A DNA stretch of 64,000 nucleotides. Origin: Granulosicoccus sp045110475. GTDB taxonomy: Bacteria; Pseudomonadota; Gammaproteobacteria; Granulosicoccales; Granulosicoccaceae. Positions within the stretch are counted from its first letter, which is position 1. The number at the start of each line of letters is the position of its first letter. Below the pieces are notes generated by a model, which was given only the letters and a program-made list of their open reading frames with translations, did not search any database and was not told the DNA's origin. The translations under genes were made by a program, and so were the position numbers. This document shows positions 18,828 to 28,393 of this stretch, piece after piece. The stretch is taken from assembly GCA_045110475.1 (NCBI GenBank), contig JBGCGC010000082.1:12230-76229 (forward strand), given 5' to 3'.

Positions 18828-19691
18828 ATGGCAATACCCACAGGATTTGGCGTACATACCAGTATGTGGACAATGAACTGGGATCGCAAAGGGGCAGAAC
18901 TTGCGATAAGCACAGCTGCTCAATACAACATGGACTTCGTTGAAATCCCCATGCTTAACCCGTCGGCGATTGACTGTAAACATACTCGGGCGCTGCTGGA
19001 TAAGCATCAGCTTCGGGCCATGTGCTCACTGGGCCTTCCGCAACATGCGCTGGCATCAGTTAATCCGGATGCAGCGGTCGACTACCTGAAAACAGCTCTC
19101 GACAAAACACGGGATATTGGCTCGGAAGGACTTTCCGGTGTGACGTTTGGTGGTATTTGTGAGCGAACCGGGCATCCGCCGACTGTCTAGGAACTCGACA
19201 ACGTCGCTCGAGTGCTGAAAGTTGTGGCCGCTTACGCGAAAAAAATGAACTTGCTGTTCGGCATCGAGCCGGTGAACCGTTATGAGAACCATTTGATCAA
19301 CACAAGCTGGCAGGCAGTTGCCATGATCGAGCGCGTAGGCGCCGACAATATCTTCGTACATCTGGATACCTACCACATGAATATTGAAGAAAAAGGCGCT
19401 GGAAACGGAATTCTTGATGCTCGCGAGTATCTTCGTTATATCCACTTGTCCGAAAGTGACCGTGGCACACCCGGAGAAGGCTGCTGTGATTGGGATGAGA
19501 TTTTCGCAACCCTCGCCGCTATCAACTTCAAGGGCGGTCTGGCGATGGAGAGCTTCATTAATATGCCGCCGGAGATAGCCTACGGGCTTTCAGTTTGGCG
19601 ACCGGTGGCAGACAGTTATCAAGAGGTCATGGACAAGGGACTGCCTTTCCTTCGTAACAAGGCTGCCCAGTATCGCTTGATCGACACATAG
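18828..19691 (+). pseudogene. Sugar phosphate isomerase/epimerase (D-tagatose/psicose 3-epimerase-like), broken by an in-frame amber codon
   Basis: The gene starts at ATG 18828 with TAAGGAG seven bases upstream. The frame encodes a normal-length xylose-isomerase-type TIM barrel of about 287 residues, except for TAG at 19188-19190 (codon 121). The frame continues unbroken behind it: ...RTGHPPTV then stop then ELDNVARVLKVVAAYA. All expected metal ligands lie after the stop: Glu in FGIEPVNRYE, Asp/His in VHLDTYHMNIEE, His in IHLSESDRGTPGEG and Glu in AMESFI. The 120-residue front piece alone could not be active. One base change (for example from CAG or GAG) explains it. TAG ends other genes here (for example tctC), so general recoding is unlikely. 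Confidence 0.85.
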
Positions 19692-19867
19692 AACAGCGCT
19701 ATTTACGTCAGTTAAGGCTGGGTTTGTCCGCAACGCGTGCAAGTTTGTTAACTGGAAAGTCATGCTGACTACGAACTTTAATACTAGTCTGCTTTGCGAC
19801 GAAAACGTCTGCCGCTGATCTGTCAGCACAGGGAATGAAACACCCCCATCTGCTTGGATTCAATGGC

Positions 19868-20635
19868 TCAGCGGTTGGATGAGCTTGCAATATCGACCAG
19901 TTTCTCCATGTCATGTATTTGCAAACGCTTCTTTTTTAGTGACAGGATGTTTTCGCGTTGCAGGGCACATATCGCCCGGCTGACATGCACATTAGTTAGT
20001 CCAAATGTATCGGCAATATCCTGTCGGGTCAGTGGCAGGTAGGAATTTGCGAGAGACTGTCGAGGGTATACATCAACGACACGAGCGTGCAGGTCAAGCA
20101 GAAAATTGGCAACTCTGGCTCTCGCTGGACGGGTGGCAATGTTGATCAGGTTATCCATGATAGTTTGTTCATCGTTGGCATGGCTCTGGTTAAGCGATTG
20201 TGCCAAAGCAGGACTGTCATCCAGCATTGAGCTAAACGTTGTCCGCGGAAGAACACACACAACCACATCGGTCACACACTTGACGGTGTTGCTCATCGGA
20301 GCCGCCAGGTTAGCCTGAAACCCTAGAAACGCACCGGGCAACATGAAATTCAATATCAGCTGGCGTCCATCCTTCAGGTTTCGGCAGGCAGCCACCCAAC
20401 CATCTAGCAGAATATAGAGTTTCGTACACACCTCACCTTCCTGATAAAGCGTGGTTCCCGCTGACAGTACCTTGTCACCGCTCTTGCAATTGTCGATGAT
20501 CGACTGACTGATCTCGGTGCTGCTGTACTTCTCATTATCAACAGCGATGCTATCGCACGACTCAAAGGCCGGGTTTTGTAAGGCTTGCTGAATGGTCGCG
20601 TCAGCTACTGCGGATCGTCTGGCCGCGTTGAACAA
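19868..20635 (-). CDS. Crp/Fnr-family transcriptional regulator
   Basis: A 255-residue regulator with a cyclic-nucleotide-binding-like domain (about residues 50-160: GTTLYQEGEVCTKLYILLDGW, LNFMLPGAFLGFQ) and a C-terminal Crp-type helix-turn-helix (YLPLTRQDIADTFGLTNVHVSRAI). The N-terminal cysteines do not form an Fnr-type iron-sulfur pattern, so an oxygen-sensing cluster is unlikely. The cAMP-contacting arginine motif is not clearly recognisable. It is convergent with the broken epimerase gene and stands alone. Its ligand and targets are unknown. Confidence 0.87.
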   Translation of the reverse strand: MFNAARRSAVADATIQQALQNPAFESCDSIAVDNEKYSSTEISQSIIDNCKSGDKVLSAGTTLYQEGEVCTKLYILLDGWVAACRNLKDGRQLILNFMLPGAFLGFQANLAAPMSNTVKCVTDVVVCVLPRTTFSSMLDDSPALAQSLNQSHANDEQTIMDNLINIATRPARARVANFLLDLHARVVDVYPRQSLANSYLPLTRQDIADTFGLTNVHVSRAICALQRENILSLKKKRLQIHDMEKLVDIASSSNR

Positions 20636-20652
20636 ACAGTTAGCGTGTCTTT

Positions 20653-20681
20653 GCAGGCTCCTAGCCTGGACTATTCATGAA
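20653..20681 (+). repeat. Exact 29-bp inverted copy of the end of the 53-kb palindromic element
   Basis: GCAGGCTCC followed by TAGCCTGGACTATTCATGAA is identical, on the opposite strand, to 53160-53188. It starts 17 bases upstream of the Crp/Fnr-type gene. Exact identity over 29 bases at two sites more than 30 kb apart is far beyond chance and shows recent copying or conservation of the repeat. Confidence 0.85.
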
Positions 20682-20881
20682 TCGTCTGGTTATCGCGCAG
20701 GACCCTTCTTTCGTTTCAACTTGCAGCGTGTTGATGTACCACCAGAGCGGGAACATGAATGCCAGTCGCCATTTTATCGGTAAGCCATAAGTGTACTGAG
20801 TTAACTGCTCAGTAAAATATGCCTGTCGACCAGCTTAAATTCTATTACTTATGGTTAGATATTTTTCTATATCTTTTGGCT

Positions 20882-20916
20882 AGGAGCCTGCGCGGCCGGA
20901 GGCGGCGCAGGCTCCT
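20882..20916. repeat. REP-like perfect hairpin in the gap between crp-like gene and gcvP
   Basis: AGGAGCCTGCGC and GCGCAGGCTCCT form a perfect 12-bp stem with an 11-base loop. The left arm plus GGCT before it (20878-20893) is identical to 53176-53191, so this is a member of the same repeat family. It lies 80 bases past the gcvP stop and could block read-through from gcvP, although no T-run follows. The rest of the 363-base gap 20636-20998 holds no gene that I can support. Confidence 0.75.
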
Positions 20917-20998
20917 GGCACAAACAGGCGCACGGCAGTCAATGGATATGCGTAATCCTGACTACCATGCACGGCTGATCAACGTCATCAAGATTTGT

Positions 20999-23863
20999 TC
21001 AGACAACGCTGTCTATCGGCTCCTCTATATAATTATCCATAGGTGGGCAAGTACAAACAAGGTGACGATCTCCGTAAACGTTGTCCACCCGGTTTACCGG
21101 TGGCCAGTACTTGTCCACGCCCAGCGCACCTGGCGGGTAACATGCCTGCTCGCGAGTGTATGGCCTGTCCCAGTCACCAACCAGATCAGCCACCGTATGA
21201 GGTGCGTTTTTTAATGGGTTATTCACGGCATCCATGCGACCCTGTTCTATGGCCACCGCCTCCTGATATATGGAGAGCATGGCATCAATGAATCTGTCCA
21301 GTTCTGCCTTGGGTTCTGACTCGGTCGGTTCGACCATAAGTGTGCCGGCAACAGGCCAGCTCATCGTCGGGGCATGAAAACCACTGTCCATCAATCGCTT
21401 GGCGATGTCATCTACCGTGACATTGGCACTGTTCGCCAGCGGACGCGTATCGAGAATACACTCGTGTGCAACCAGCCCTCTGTCTGAACTGAACAATACG
21501 CCATAAGCGCCCTTGAGCTGTGCAGCAATATAGTTTGCGTTGAGGATGGCAATTCTGGTTGCCTGAGTTAGGCCAGAGCCCCCCATCAACAGGATATAGG
21601 CCCAGCTTACTGGCAGGATAGACGGTGATCCGAAGGGTGCAGCTGACACTGGACCCACCGCGTCATCGTGTTCGGGATGTCCTGGTAGATAAGCTGCCAG
21701 ATGTTCTCTGACACCAATGGGTCCCATGCCCGGTCCACCTCCACCATGGGGTATGCAGAAGGTTTTGTGCAAATTGAGATGACTTACATCGCCACCGATC
21801 TTGCCGGGTTGCGACAGGCCTACCATGGCATTCAGGTTAGCGCCGTCGATATATACCTGGCCCCCATGCTGATGGGTAATATCACACACTTCGGTGACTG
21901 TTTCTTCGAAGACACCGTGCGTCGATGGATAGGTGATCATGCAACCTGCAAGCTGCGCGCTGTATTTTTCGGCTTTTTCCCTGAAATCCTTGACATCGAT
22001 GTTGCCGTGCTTGTCTGCATGGATGGGCACAACCTTCCAACCGACCATTTGAGCTGATGCCGGGTTGGTCCCGTGGGCAGACGTTGGAATCAGGCAGACA
22101 TTTCGATGACCTTCACCCTTGGCCATATGGTAATTTCGAATGGTCAGCAAGCCCGCGTATTCTCCCTGAGCACCTGAATTAGGTTGCTGGGAAATGGCAT
22201 CGTAACCTGTAATCTGGCAAAGTTTGTCATTGAGGTCATCGATCATCTCTTTGTAGCCTAAAGCCTGATCGGCGGGCACAAACGGATGCAGTTGCCCAAA
22301 TTCTGGCCAGGTAACCGGAATCATCTCGACCGTTGCATTGAGTTTCATGGTGCACGAACCCAGCGGTATCATCGAACGATCAAGCGCCAGATCACGATCG
22401 GCAAGACGGCGCATATAGCGGGTAAACTGAGCCTCAGACCGGTTTTGATGAAAGATCGGGTGAGTCAGTATGGCACTTGAACGAAGTAGATTATCGGGTA
22501 GGTGATATTCACGATTTAATTGGCTGTCGTCTTTCTGTTCGATACCAAAGGCACGCCATACAGCTTCAATAGTCTCAGGCCTTGTCTGTTCATCAACACT
22601 GATACCCACTTTCGTATCGCCTACTCTGCGCAGGTTAATGCCATTGGCAACCGCGGCCGTCATGACCGTACGCTGCAACTGTCCGACATCGACTGTGATG
22701 GTATCAAAATACAACTCCGGCTCACTGATAAACCCATGCTGGGCAAGTCCCTTGGCCAGTCTTGCGGCTTTTCGATGCACCGATTCAGCGATTGCACGAA
22801 TACCGCTCGGTCCATGATAAACCGCATACATTGACGCCATGACGGCCAGCAGTGCCTGTGCTGTGCAGACATTGGAATTAGCCTTTTCACGACGGATATG
22901 TTGCTCGCGTGTTTGCAACGCCAGTCGATAAGCAGGGTTACCTCGTGAATCAATGGATGCCCCTACGATGCGGCCAGGCATGGCACGTTTGTAGGCATCC
23001 TTGACTGCCATATAGGCAGCATGCGGCCCACCGTAACCCATAGGCACACCGAACCGTTGCGTGGAACCGACTGCGATATCGGCATTCATTTCACCGGGCG
23101 ATTTTATCAACGACAAGGCGAGCAGATCAGCGATTACGATCGCCAGAGCACCCTGTTGGTGCAGCGCCTCAATGGTGTGGGTGAAATCGCGCACATGACC
23201 GTAGGTACCGGGGTACTGAAAAACAGCGCCGAATACCTCGCTGGCATCAAGTTCATCAGGAGAACCTACAATGACGTCGATATCCAGTGGCTGAGCACGC
23301 GTTCTTATAACCGCAATATTCTGAGGATGACAGTTTTCGTCAACAAAAAAGGTCATTTTTTTTGATTTGGCTGAGCGCTTGGCCATGGTCATGGCTTCAG
23401 CAGCCGCGGTCGCTTCATCAAGCAACGAGGCATTTGCAATATCTAGGCTTGTCAGGTCACAGACCATGGTCTGGAAATTAAGTAACGCTTCGAGGCGTCC
23501 CTGAGAGATTTCCGGCTGATACGGTGTATAAGCGGTGTACCACGCGGGGTTTTCCATGATGTTGCGAAGTATCGGTGCTGGAGTTGTAGTGCCGTAGTAC
23601 CCTTGGCCAATGAGCGAGGTATGCAACGTGTTCTTGCTGCCAACCTGCCGCATGTAATACAAGGCATCACGCTCAGTCATCGCAGGCCCCCAGTCAAGAG
23701 CTTCTGCCTGACGGATGGCTTCGGGAACCGTGGCATCAATCAGCTCATCAAGGCTGCCATAACCAATCGCCTCCAGCATCGCATCAATTTCCGAGGCCGA
23801 TGGTCCGATATGCCGTCGATTAGCGAAATCATAAGCAAAGTAATCTGTTGGTGTAAATGACAT
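20999..23863 (-). CDS. gcvP: Glycine dehydrogenase (decarboxylating), P protein
   Basis: Pyridoxal-phosphate enzyme of the glycine cleavage system; it decarboxylates glycine and transfers the aminomethyl group to lipoyl-GcvH. The single 954-residue chain has both halves, normal for the proteobacterial alpha2-type enzyme. The PLP lysine is Lys700 in LNLHKTFCIPHGGGGPG. Other landmarks are YFAYDFANRRHIGPSASE at the start and a glycine-rich MGYGGPHAAYMA segment. It is 130 bases downstream of gcvT on the same strand and should share its riboswitch control. gcvH is not in the window. Confidence 0.97.
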   Translation of the reverse strand: MSFTPTDYFAYDFANRRHIGPSASEIDAMLEAIGYGSLDELIDATVPEAIRQAEALDWGPAMTERDALYYMRQVGSKNTLHTSLIGQGYYGTTTPAPILRNIMENPAWYTAYTPYQPEISQGRLEALLNFQTMVCDLTSLDIANASLLDEATAAAEAMTMAKRSAKSKKMTFFVDENCHPQNIAVIRTRAQPLDIDVIVGSPDELDASEVFGAVFQYPGTYGHVRDFTHTIEALHQQGALAIVIADLLALSLIKSPGEMNADIAVGSTQRFGVPMGYGGPHAAYMAVKDAYKRAMPGRIVGASIDSRGNPAYRLALQTREQHIRREKANSNVCTAQALLAVMASMYAVYHGPSGIRAIAESVHRKAARLAKGLAQHGFISEPELYFDTITVDVGQLQRTVMTAAVANGINLRRVGDTKVGISVDEQTRPETIEAVWRAFGIEQKDDSQLNREYHLPDNLLRSSAILTHPIFHQNRSEAQFTRYMRRLADRDLALDRSMIPLGSCTMKLNATVEMIPVTWPEFGQLHPFVPADQALGYKEMIDDLNDKLCQITGYDAISQQPNSGAQGEYAGLLTIRNYHMAKGEGHRNVCLIPTSAHGTNPASAQMVGWKVVPIHADKHGNIDVKDFREKAEKYSAQLAGCMITYPSTHGVFEETVTEVCDITHQHGGQVYIDGANLNAMVGLSQPGKIGGDVSHLNLHKTFCIPHGGGGPGMGPIGVREHLAAYLPGHPEHDDAVGPVSAAPFGSPSILPVSWAYILLMGGSGLTQATRIAILNANYIAAQLKGAYGVLFSSDRGLVAHECILDTRPLANSANVTVDDIAKRLMDSGFHAPTMSWPVAGTLMVEPTESEPKAELDRFIDAMLSIYQEAVAIEQGRMDAVNNPLKNAPHTVADLVGDWDRPYTREQACYPPGALGVDKYWPPVNRVDNVYGDRHLVCTCPPMDNYIEEPIDSVV

Positions 23864-23993
23864 AGTGGTCTCTCTTCAGACAAATGTTCTTGTTGAATAT
23901 ATTATTTGCATAACGCAATTTGTAGAGGCAGCTGAACACATAACAAACGGGGGCAAACATGACCTGCCCTACAGGTGTTAGCTACTGCGCAAG

Positions 23994-25124
23994 CTAACGT
24001 TTGTAGTTATGCGGCACAAAAGGCAAAGCACTGATATGAGCCGGGTGCAGCTTGCCTCTTACCGACAACATCACCGTTGTGCCAGTTTGACTATGCGCCT
24101 TATCCACATAGCCCATGGCCACAGGAGCACCCAGCGTAGGCGCGAATCCACCCGATGTCACTGTGCCAATGTCCGATCCTGAAGCGTCACATATCCGGGC
24201 ACCATGACGAGCAGGCACCCGCCCCTCAGGGCGGATTCCAACCAGCTTTCGTGTTACGCCTTCATCAAGTTGTCGGGTTATTACCGACTCACCGGAAAAA
24301 CCGCCCATCGCACGACGTCGCTTCTGGACGGCCCAGGCGAGAGACGCCTCTACCGGGGTAGTGCTTGTATCCAGATCGTTCCCGTAAAGGCAGAGGCCTG
24401 CTTCGAGGCGCAAGGAGTCTCGTGATCCCAATCCGGCAGGCTCGCAACGGTCATCTGCAAGAAGCAATCGACTTATCTTTTCGGCCTGTTCATTGGGTAT
24501 AGACAATTCATAGCCGTCTTCACCGGTATAGCCCAAACGCGATACTCGACAAGGGACTGAGTTGAATGACGTTTGTATCGATTGCATGAACGTCAATCGT
24601 GCTGCCTCAGGACAATATGCCGATACGATATCAACAGCTGCGGGGCCCTGCACGGCCACAAGGGCATGGTCTGTCAGCTCCGTCAGCACCACGGAGTCAA
24701 GATGGTGCGTCAGATGCGCAATATCCTGATCCCGCATCGACGCATTGACAACAAGGTATAGATAGTCGCCAGCGTTCGTAACGATGAGATCATCCAGAAC
24801 ACCACCCTCATCGTTAGTAAGGAAAGTGTATCGGCAATGGCCCTGTGACAAATTGACAATATCTGACGGTACCAGCGCTTCGAGCGCCTGCGCCGCTCCA
24901 GCACCGCGCAACTCAAGCTGGCCCATGTGGGATACATCAAACAGTGCCGCCTGTTCCCGACATTGCCTGTGTTCGGCCATGATGCCAGCCGGATACTGTA
25001 CAGGCATCTGCCAACCGGCAAAATCAACCATCTTGCCGCCCAGCTCCTTGTGTAACTCATAGAGCACCGTACGTCTTGATAGTGCCTTGTTGGGTGGTTG
25101 GGCCACATCGTTGTTTGCAGACAT
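23994..25124 (-). CDS. gcvT: Glycine cleavage system aminomethyltransferase, T protein
   Basis: Transfers the methylene group from aminomethyl-GcvH to tetrahydrofolate, giving 5,10-methylene-THF and ammonia. I chose ATG 25124 (MSANNDVAQPPN) because CGGAG lies at good spacing upstream; an in-frame start at 25166 has none. The family motifs ELGGKMVDFAGWQMPVQY and AALFDVSHMGQ are near the N-terminus, with RLGYTGEDGYELSIP and LGSRDSLRLEAGLCLYG further on. About 376 residues, normal length. A tandem glycine riboswitch precedes it, so expression should rise with glycine. Confidence 0.96.
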   Translation of the reverse strand: MSANNDVAQPPNKALSRRTVLYELHKELGGKMVDFAGWQMPVQYPAGIMAEHRQCREQAALFDVSHMGQLELRGAGAAQALEALVPSDIVNLSQGHCRYTFLTNDEGGVLDDLIVTNAGDYLYLVVNASMRDQDIAHLTHHLDSVVLTELTDHALVAVQGPAAVDIVSAYCPEAARLTFMQSIQTSFNSVPCRVSRLGYTGEDGYELSIPNEQAEKISRLLLADDRCEPAGLGSRDSLRLEAGLCLYGNDLDTSTTPVEASLAWAVQKRRRAMGGFSGESVITRQLDEGVTRKLVGIRPEGRVPARHGARICDASGSDIGTVTSGGFAPTLGAPVAMGYVDKAHSQTGTTVMLSVRGKLHPAHISALPFVPHNYKR

Positions 25125-25179
25125 ACACGCTCCGGGTACATGAAAATAACGCTGGTGCCTGAACACCAGACGCTGCTCA

Positions 25180-25370
25180 TACCCCTCTGTCTATTGCCTG
25201 AGAGACTCGCAGACGTAGTTTATGTCTGCTTACACCGTCGGCGCGAGCGTGTTGCCCGACTTTCCAGAGTGTTACTGCTGCAAGCGGTCCTTTGGCCTGA
25301 GAGTTTACGGGTGGATTCCCCTTCGGCGGCAGACAGACTTGACCTAAAACGTCTGACTGCACTCTCCCGC
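25180..25370 (-). promoter_or_regulatory. Tandem glycine riboswitch upstream of gcvT-gcvP
   Basis: Read on the minus strand, the leader shows two glycine aptamers in a row. Aptamer 1 starts with GCGGGAGAGTGC (about 25370), has GCCGCCGAAGGGG and closes with ACTCTCAGGC before AAAGGACCGC. Aptamer 2 starts with AACACTCTGGAAAG, has GCGCCGACGGTG and closes with TCTCTCAGGCAATAGACAGAGGGG near 25180. These are the recognised glycine-riboswitch consensus blocks, and the gene downstream is gcvT. The end lies 56 bases from the gcvT start, so it probably acts on translation or early termination as an ON switch. The remaining bases of the 25125-25476 gap contain no gene. Confidence 0.95.
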
Positions 25371-25476
25371 TTGCAACTCGGATATCTATCCGGTAACAGG
25401 CAAATGGTGCGGCAATTTGATCGCGCCGTCAACCGCTCATGTCTGTCATAACCATGGCTGGTTAGCCAGATAGTGA

Positions 25477-26541
25477 CTATTTTCTTAATCGTGTCCACAA
25501 CTGATCGTAGACTTCCTGAGTCGCCTGATCACATACCGCAACAAAGGTACCGGAGGGACCATCAACAGGAGGGTTGGCTTCAGGCATGGCAGCCAATGCC
25601 GGGTCGAGAAATTCCGCCACCCCGGTTACACCGGCAGCATACTGGGCAAAGTTTGTCACGGCAGCGATGTTTTCCGGTTCAAGCAGAAAGTCCATGAACT
25701 TGATGGCATTATCGCGGTTAGGTGCATCCTTGAGCAGCACCACGTTATCCATCCAAACCACGTATCCCTGTTCCGGATAGGCGTATTCAATGTTGGCACC
25801 TTCCTCTCTTGCCCTGGCTGAAAAACCGTTGTAGATCATGCCGGCAGCCGCATCACCGGATACCAGAACATCCTTGGCTATATCGGATCCGAACGACGCC
25901 CACTGCGCCTTCGCACCCTGCAACAGGCTATCTAGTGCCTTGAGTTGTTCACGATCCTGAGTGCACTGTGGGATATCCAGATGCAATGACGCCATGAGCA
26001 TGACCTCTCCCTGACTGTCGAGCATATTGATTTTGCCAGCAAGCTCAGCCGGTGGGTCAAAGAGAATATCCGTGGTTGATATATCACCGTCGTATACATC
26101 CCGGTTTACTGAGAAACTGGTTGATCCCCATTGATAAGGTATGGAGTGCTGACGTCCGTTATCAAACGGTACGTTGAGCCATTGTTCTTCGATATTTGCC
26201 GCATTGGTGAGTTCGCCATCGGCAATCTTGTCCAGCATGCCCTCGTCTGTCATGATCTGGACCATATAGTCACCGGGTACTGCCACATCATAAGAACCAA
26301 GCTTGCCGGCCTTAAGCGATGCCAGCAGCGACTCGTTACTATCATAAGTGTCCATGGTAACTTCAACGCCATATTCCTCGGCGAACTCATCAAGCAGCTC
26401 CTGAGGAATATATTCAAACCAGTGATAAATCGACAGCTTGCCTTCAGCTTGTGCGACAACTGGCGATAGAGCCAGCATGCCTGATATCGATACTGCTATG
26501 CCAATTGCACGCACACGTTGTGTTCTTTTTAATAACTGCAT
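25477..26541 (-). CDS. Polyamine-type ABC transporter periplasmic binding protein (PotD/PotF family)
   Basis: A 354-residue binding protein. The signal peptide ends at AQA (residue 32), and the mature protein begins EGKLSIYHWFEYIPQELLDEF, the typical PotD/PotF opening. Later motifs YDVAVPGDYMVQ, IPYQWGSTSFSVNRD and YVVWMDNVVLLKDAPN fit the family. It is the last gene of a potABCD-ordered cluster, 95 bases after potC. Substrates of the family include putrescine, spermidine and other cationic or zwitterionic amines; position next to the glycine riboswitch does not settle which. Confidence 0.9.
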   Translation of the reverse strand: MQLLKRTQRVRAIGIAVSISGMLALSPVVAQAEGKLSIYHWFEYIPQELLDEFAEEYGVEVTMDTYDSNESLLASLKAGKLGSYDVAVPGDYMVQIMTDEGMLDKIADGELTNAANIEEQWLNVPFDNGRQHSIPYQWGSTSFSVNRDVYDGDISTTDILFDPPAELAGKINMLDSQGEVMLMASLHLDIPQCTQDREQLKALDSLLQGAKAQWASFGSDIAKDVLVSGDAAAGMIYNGFSARAREEGANIEYAYPEQGYVVWMDNVVLLKDAPNRDNAIKFMDFLLEPENIAAVTNFAQYAAGVTGVAEFLDPALAAMPEANPPVDGPSGTFVAVCDQATQEVYDQLWTRLRK

Positions 26542-26636
26542 GAAATAAAGCTCCTCTGGAACTGTGATTGAGTGGGGTTACCGATTCTTTTTACCAATTT
26601 TATTTACCGACACTAACTGTAACTGCGAATGTTTCT

Positions 26637-27470
26637 TTATTCAGCACTATCGCGATCCTGACTCTTGCCGGATTTTCCGATGAAATACGAGGCTGTCACG
26701 ATTGCTATGGAAAACAATAGCATGAGTGTGCTCAAGGCCATGATATTGGGTTTTATACCCTGTTTTACAGACCCGAAAATTGCCGTTGGAAGTGTTTCCA
26801 CGCCAGCTCCCTTGATGAAATTGGTGATGATGAAATCATCCAGGGAAATTATGAATGCCAGCAAAAAGCCCGACAGAATTCCGGGCGCCATGATCGGCAT
26901 GAGCACATGTCGAAACGCCTGCCATCGGCTTGCGTAAAGATCCTGAGCCGCTTCTTCGAAGCTTGCCTCAATGCCTTGCAAACGTGCAGCGACTGGCAAA
27001 TAGGCAAATGGTATGCAAAAAACGATATGGGCGACAAGAATAGAGGCATACCCCAGCGTAAAACCTATGGCTGAGAAAAAAATCAGCGTGGCCACAGCTG
27101 TAACAATTTCGGGCACCATAATGGGCATGGATAACAGTGCAAAGCTCAATGATTTTCCGGCAAAATGACCGCCGCGCACCATACCAATGGCTGCTGCGAC
27201 CGCAATCACCGTCGCACTGAACCCGGCTGCCAGTGCAATTGTCAGTGAATTCCATGCGGCACGTTTGAATTTGGCAGACTCTACGCCGGTGAAAACTTCT
27301 GCGTACCAGCGCAATGAAAAGCCCCCCCAACGCGTGATGGAGGGGTTGTCGTTAAACGAATAAACCATGACAACCAAAAGGGGCACATAAAGAACAAACA
27401 GGCACAATAAGGTGACAGCAAAAAAACCTGGGTAGTGCCGAACGTTAAACGTTCGTGAAAAGCGACTCAT
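26637..27470 (-). CDS. Polyamine-type ABC transporter permease (PotC/PotI family)
   Basis: Inner-membrane permease of 277 residues with six predicted helices. PGFFAVTLLCLFVLYVPLLV forms TM1, followed by VMVYSFNDNPSITRWGGFSL typical of PotC. The EAA loop is EEAAQDLYASRWQAFRHVL, and ISLDDFIITNFIKGAGVETLP is a strong PotC/PotI signature. The start ATG overlaps the PotB stop by four bases. The C-terminal tail is polar and charged. Confidence 0.93.
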   Translation of the reverse strand: MSRFSRTFNVRHYPGFFAVTLLCLFVLYVPLLVVMVYSFNDNPSITRWGGFSLRWYAEVFTGVESAKFKRAAWNSLTIALAAGFSATVIAVAAAIGMVRGGHFAGKSLSFALLSMPIMVPEIVTAVATLIFFSAIGFTLGYASILVAHIVFCIPFAYLPVAARLQGIEASFEEAAQDLYASRWQAFRHVLMPIMAPGILSGFLLAFIISLDDFIITNFIKGAGVETLPTAIFGSVKQGIKPNIMALSTLMLLFSIAIVTASYFIGKSGKSQDRDSAE

Positions 27471-28393
27471 GTGCGAAACCTGTCTTCATTAGAGCTTTGA
27501 GAACGGGCATAAACCATCAATACAAGCAATACCATACTCAACAGAATCATGGATGCAGCTGCGCCAAATGGCCAATTACCTGCATTACCCTTGAACTGCT
27601 CTTCGATAAGCGAGCCGATCATGAACGTCTTGGCACCGCCCAGCAGATCCGGTGCAAGAAAAGCCCCCAGACTCGGTACAAAAACAAGAATACAACCAGC
27701 GATAATACCTGGCCTGATCACCGGTAGTATGATCTTGCGCAGGACCTGCCAGCGGGTAGCATACAGATCAGCAGCAGCTTCTGACAAGGAGGCGTTGTAG
27801 CGCTCAACTGATGCGTAGATGGGCAATACCATGAACGGCAGATAGGAATAAAACAAGCCCAACTGCACAGCGACATTGGTATTGACCAGTTGCAGCGGAG
27901 AGTCCACGAGTCCCAACCAAAGCAAGGATTCGTTCAAGGGGCCGTTGTCACGTATCAGAAATTTCATTGACACCGTGCGAATCAGAAGATTAACCCAATA
28001 GGGAACGGTGATGAGAAATAACCATAGTGATCGAGATCTAGCAGGCCGTGTTGCCACAAAATAAGCTGTAGGAAAACCGATAAGCAGACATAAAACAGTG
28101 GCGAGCAATGCCTGCACAATCGAGCGAACATAAATGGTGATGTAAGTCCACTCGATACGGGTAGGCTCATCGCCAAACAAGCCACGATCAAACGCAAATT
28201 GATCATACGCCGCCAGCGAAAATTCCCAGATGACCCCGCCACGAAATTCCTTGGTCAAAAAAGAATATACCAGCATCAGCAGCATGGGCAGAAGCAAAAA
28301 GAAGCCAATCACCAGCCACGATGGCAACAATAGCCACCCGCGTACCGGCGCATATGTCGACGAGACGCTCTTGCCGGTATCCAGAGCCGCCAT
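27467..28393 (-). CDS. Polyamine-type ABC transporter permease (PotB/PotH family)
   Basis: A 308-residue permease, starting at ATG 28393, where TGATG joins it to the potA stop with a one-base overlap; longer starts run into potA. The N-terminal half shows WLLLPSWLVIGFFLLLPMLLM and LVYSFLTKEFRGG; a large loop follows before TM2. The EAA loop is EAAADLYATRWQVLRKIIL, and FVPSLGAFLAPDLLGGAKTFM is a PotB/PotH signature. It forms the membrane channel with the PotC-like subunit. Confidence 0.92.
   Translation of the reverse strand: MAALDTGKSVSSTYAPVRGWLLLPSWLVIGFFLLLPMLLMLVYSFLTKEFRGGVIWEFSLAAYDQFAFDRGLFGDEPTRIEWTYITIYVRSIVQALLATVLCLLIGFPTAYFVATRPARSRSLWLFLITVPYWVNLLIRTVSMKFLIRDNGPLNESLLWLGLVDSPLQLVNTNVAVQLGLFYSYLPFMVLPIYASVERYNASLSEAAADLYATRWQVLRKIILPVIRPGIIAGCILVFVPSLGAFLAPDLLGGAKTFMIGSLIEEQFKGNAGNWPFGAAASMILLSMVLLVLMVYARSQSSNEDRFRT

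Noticed and set aside
18828..19691. Amber codon read as an amino acid (pyrrolysine or suppressor)
   Set aside because: TAG is a normal stop for other genes here, such as tctC and the HDOD gene, and no pyl genes or suppressor tRNA are visible. Kept only as a remote option.
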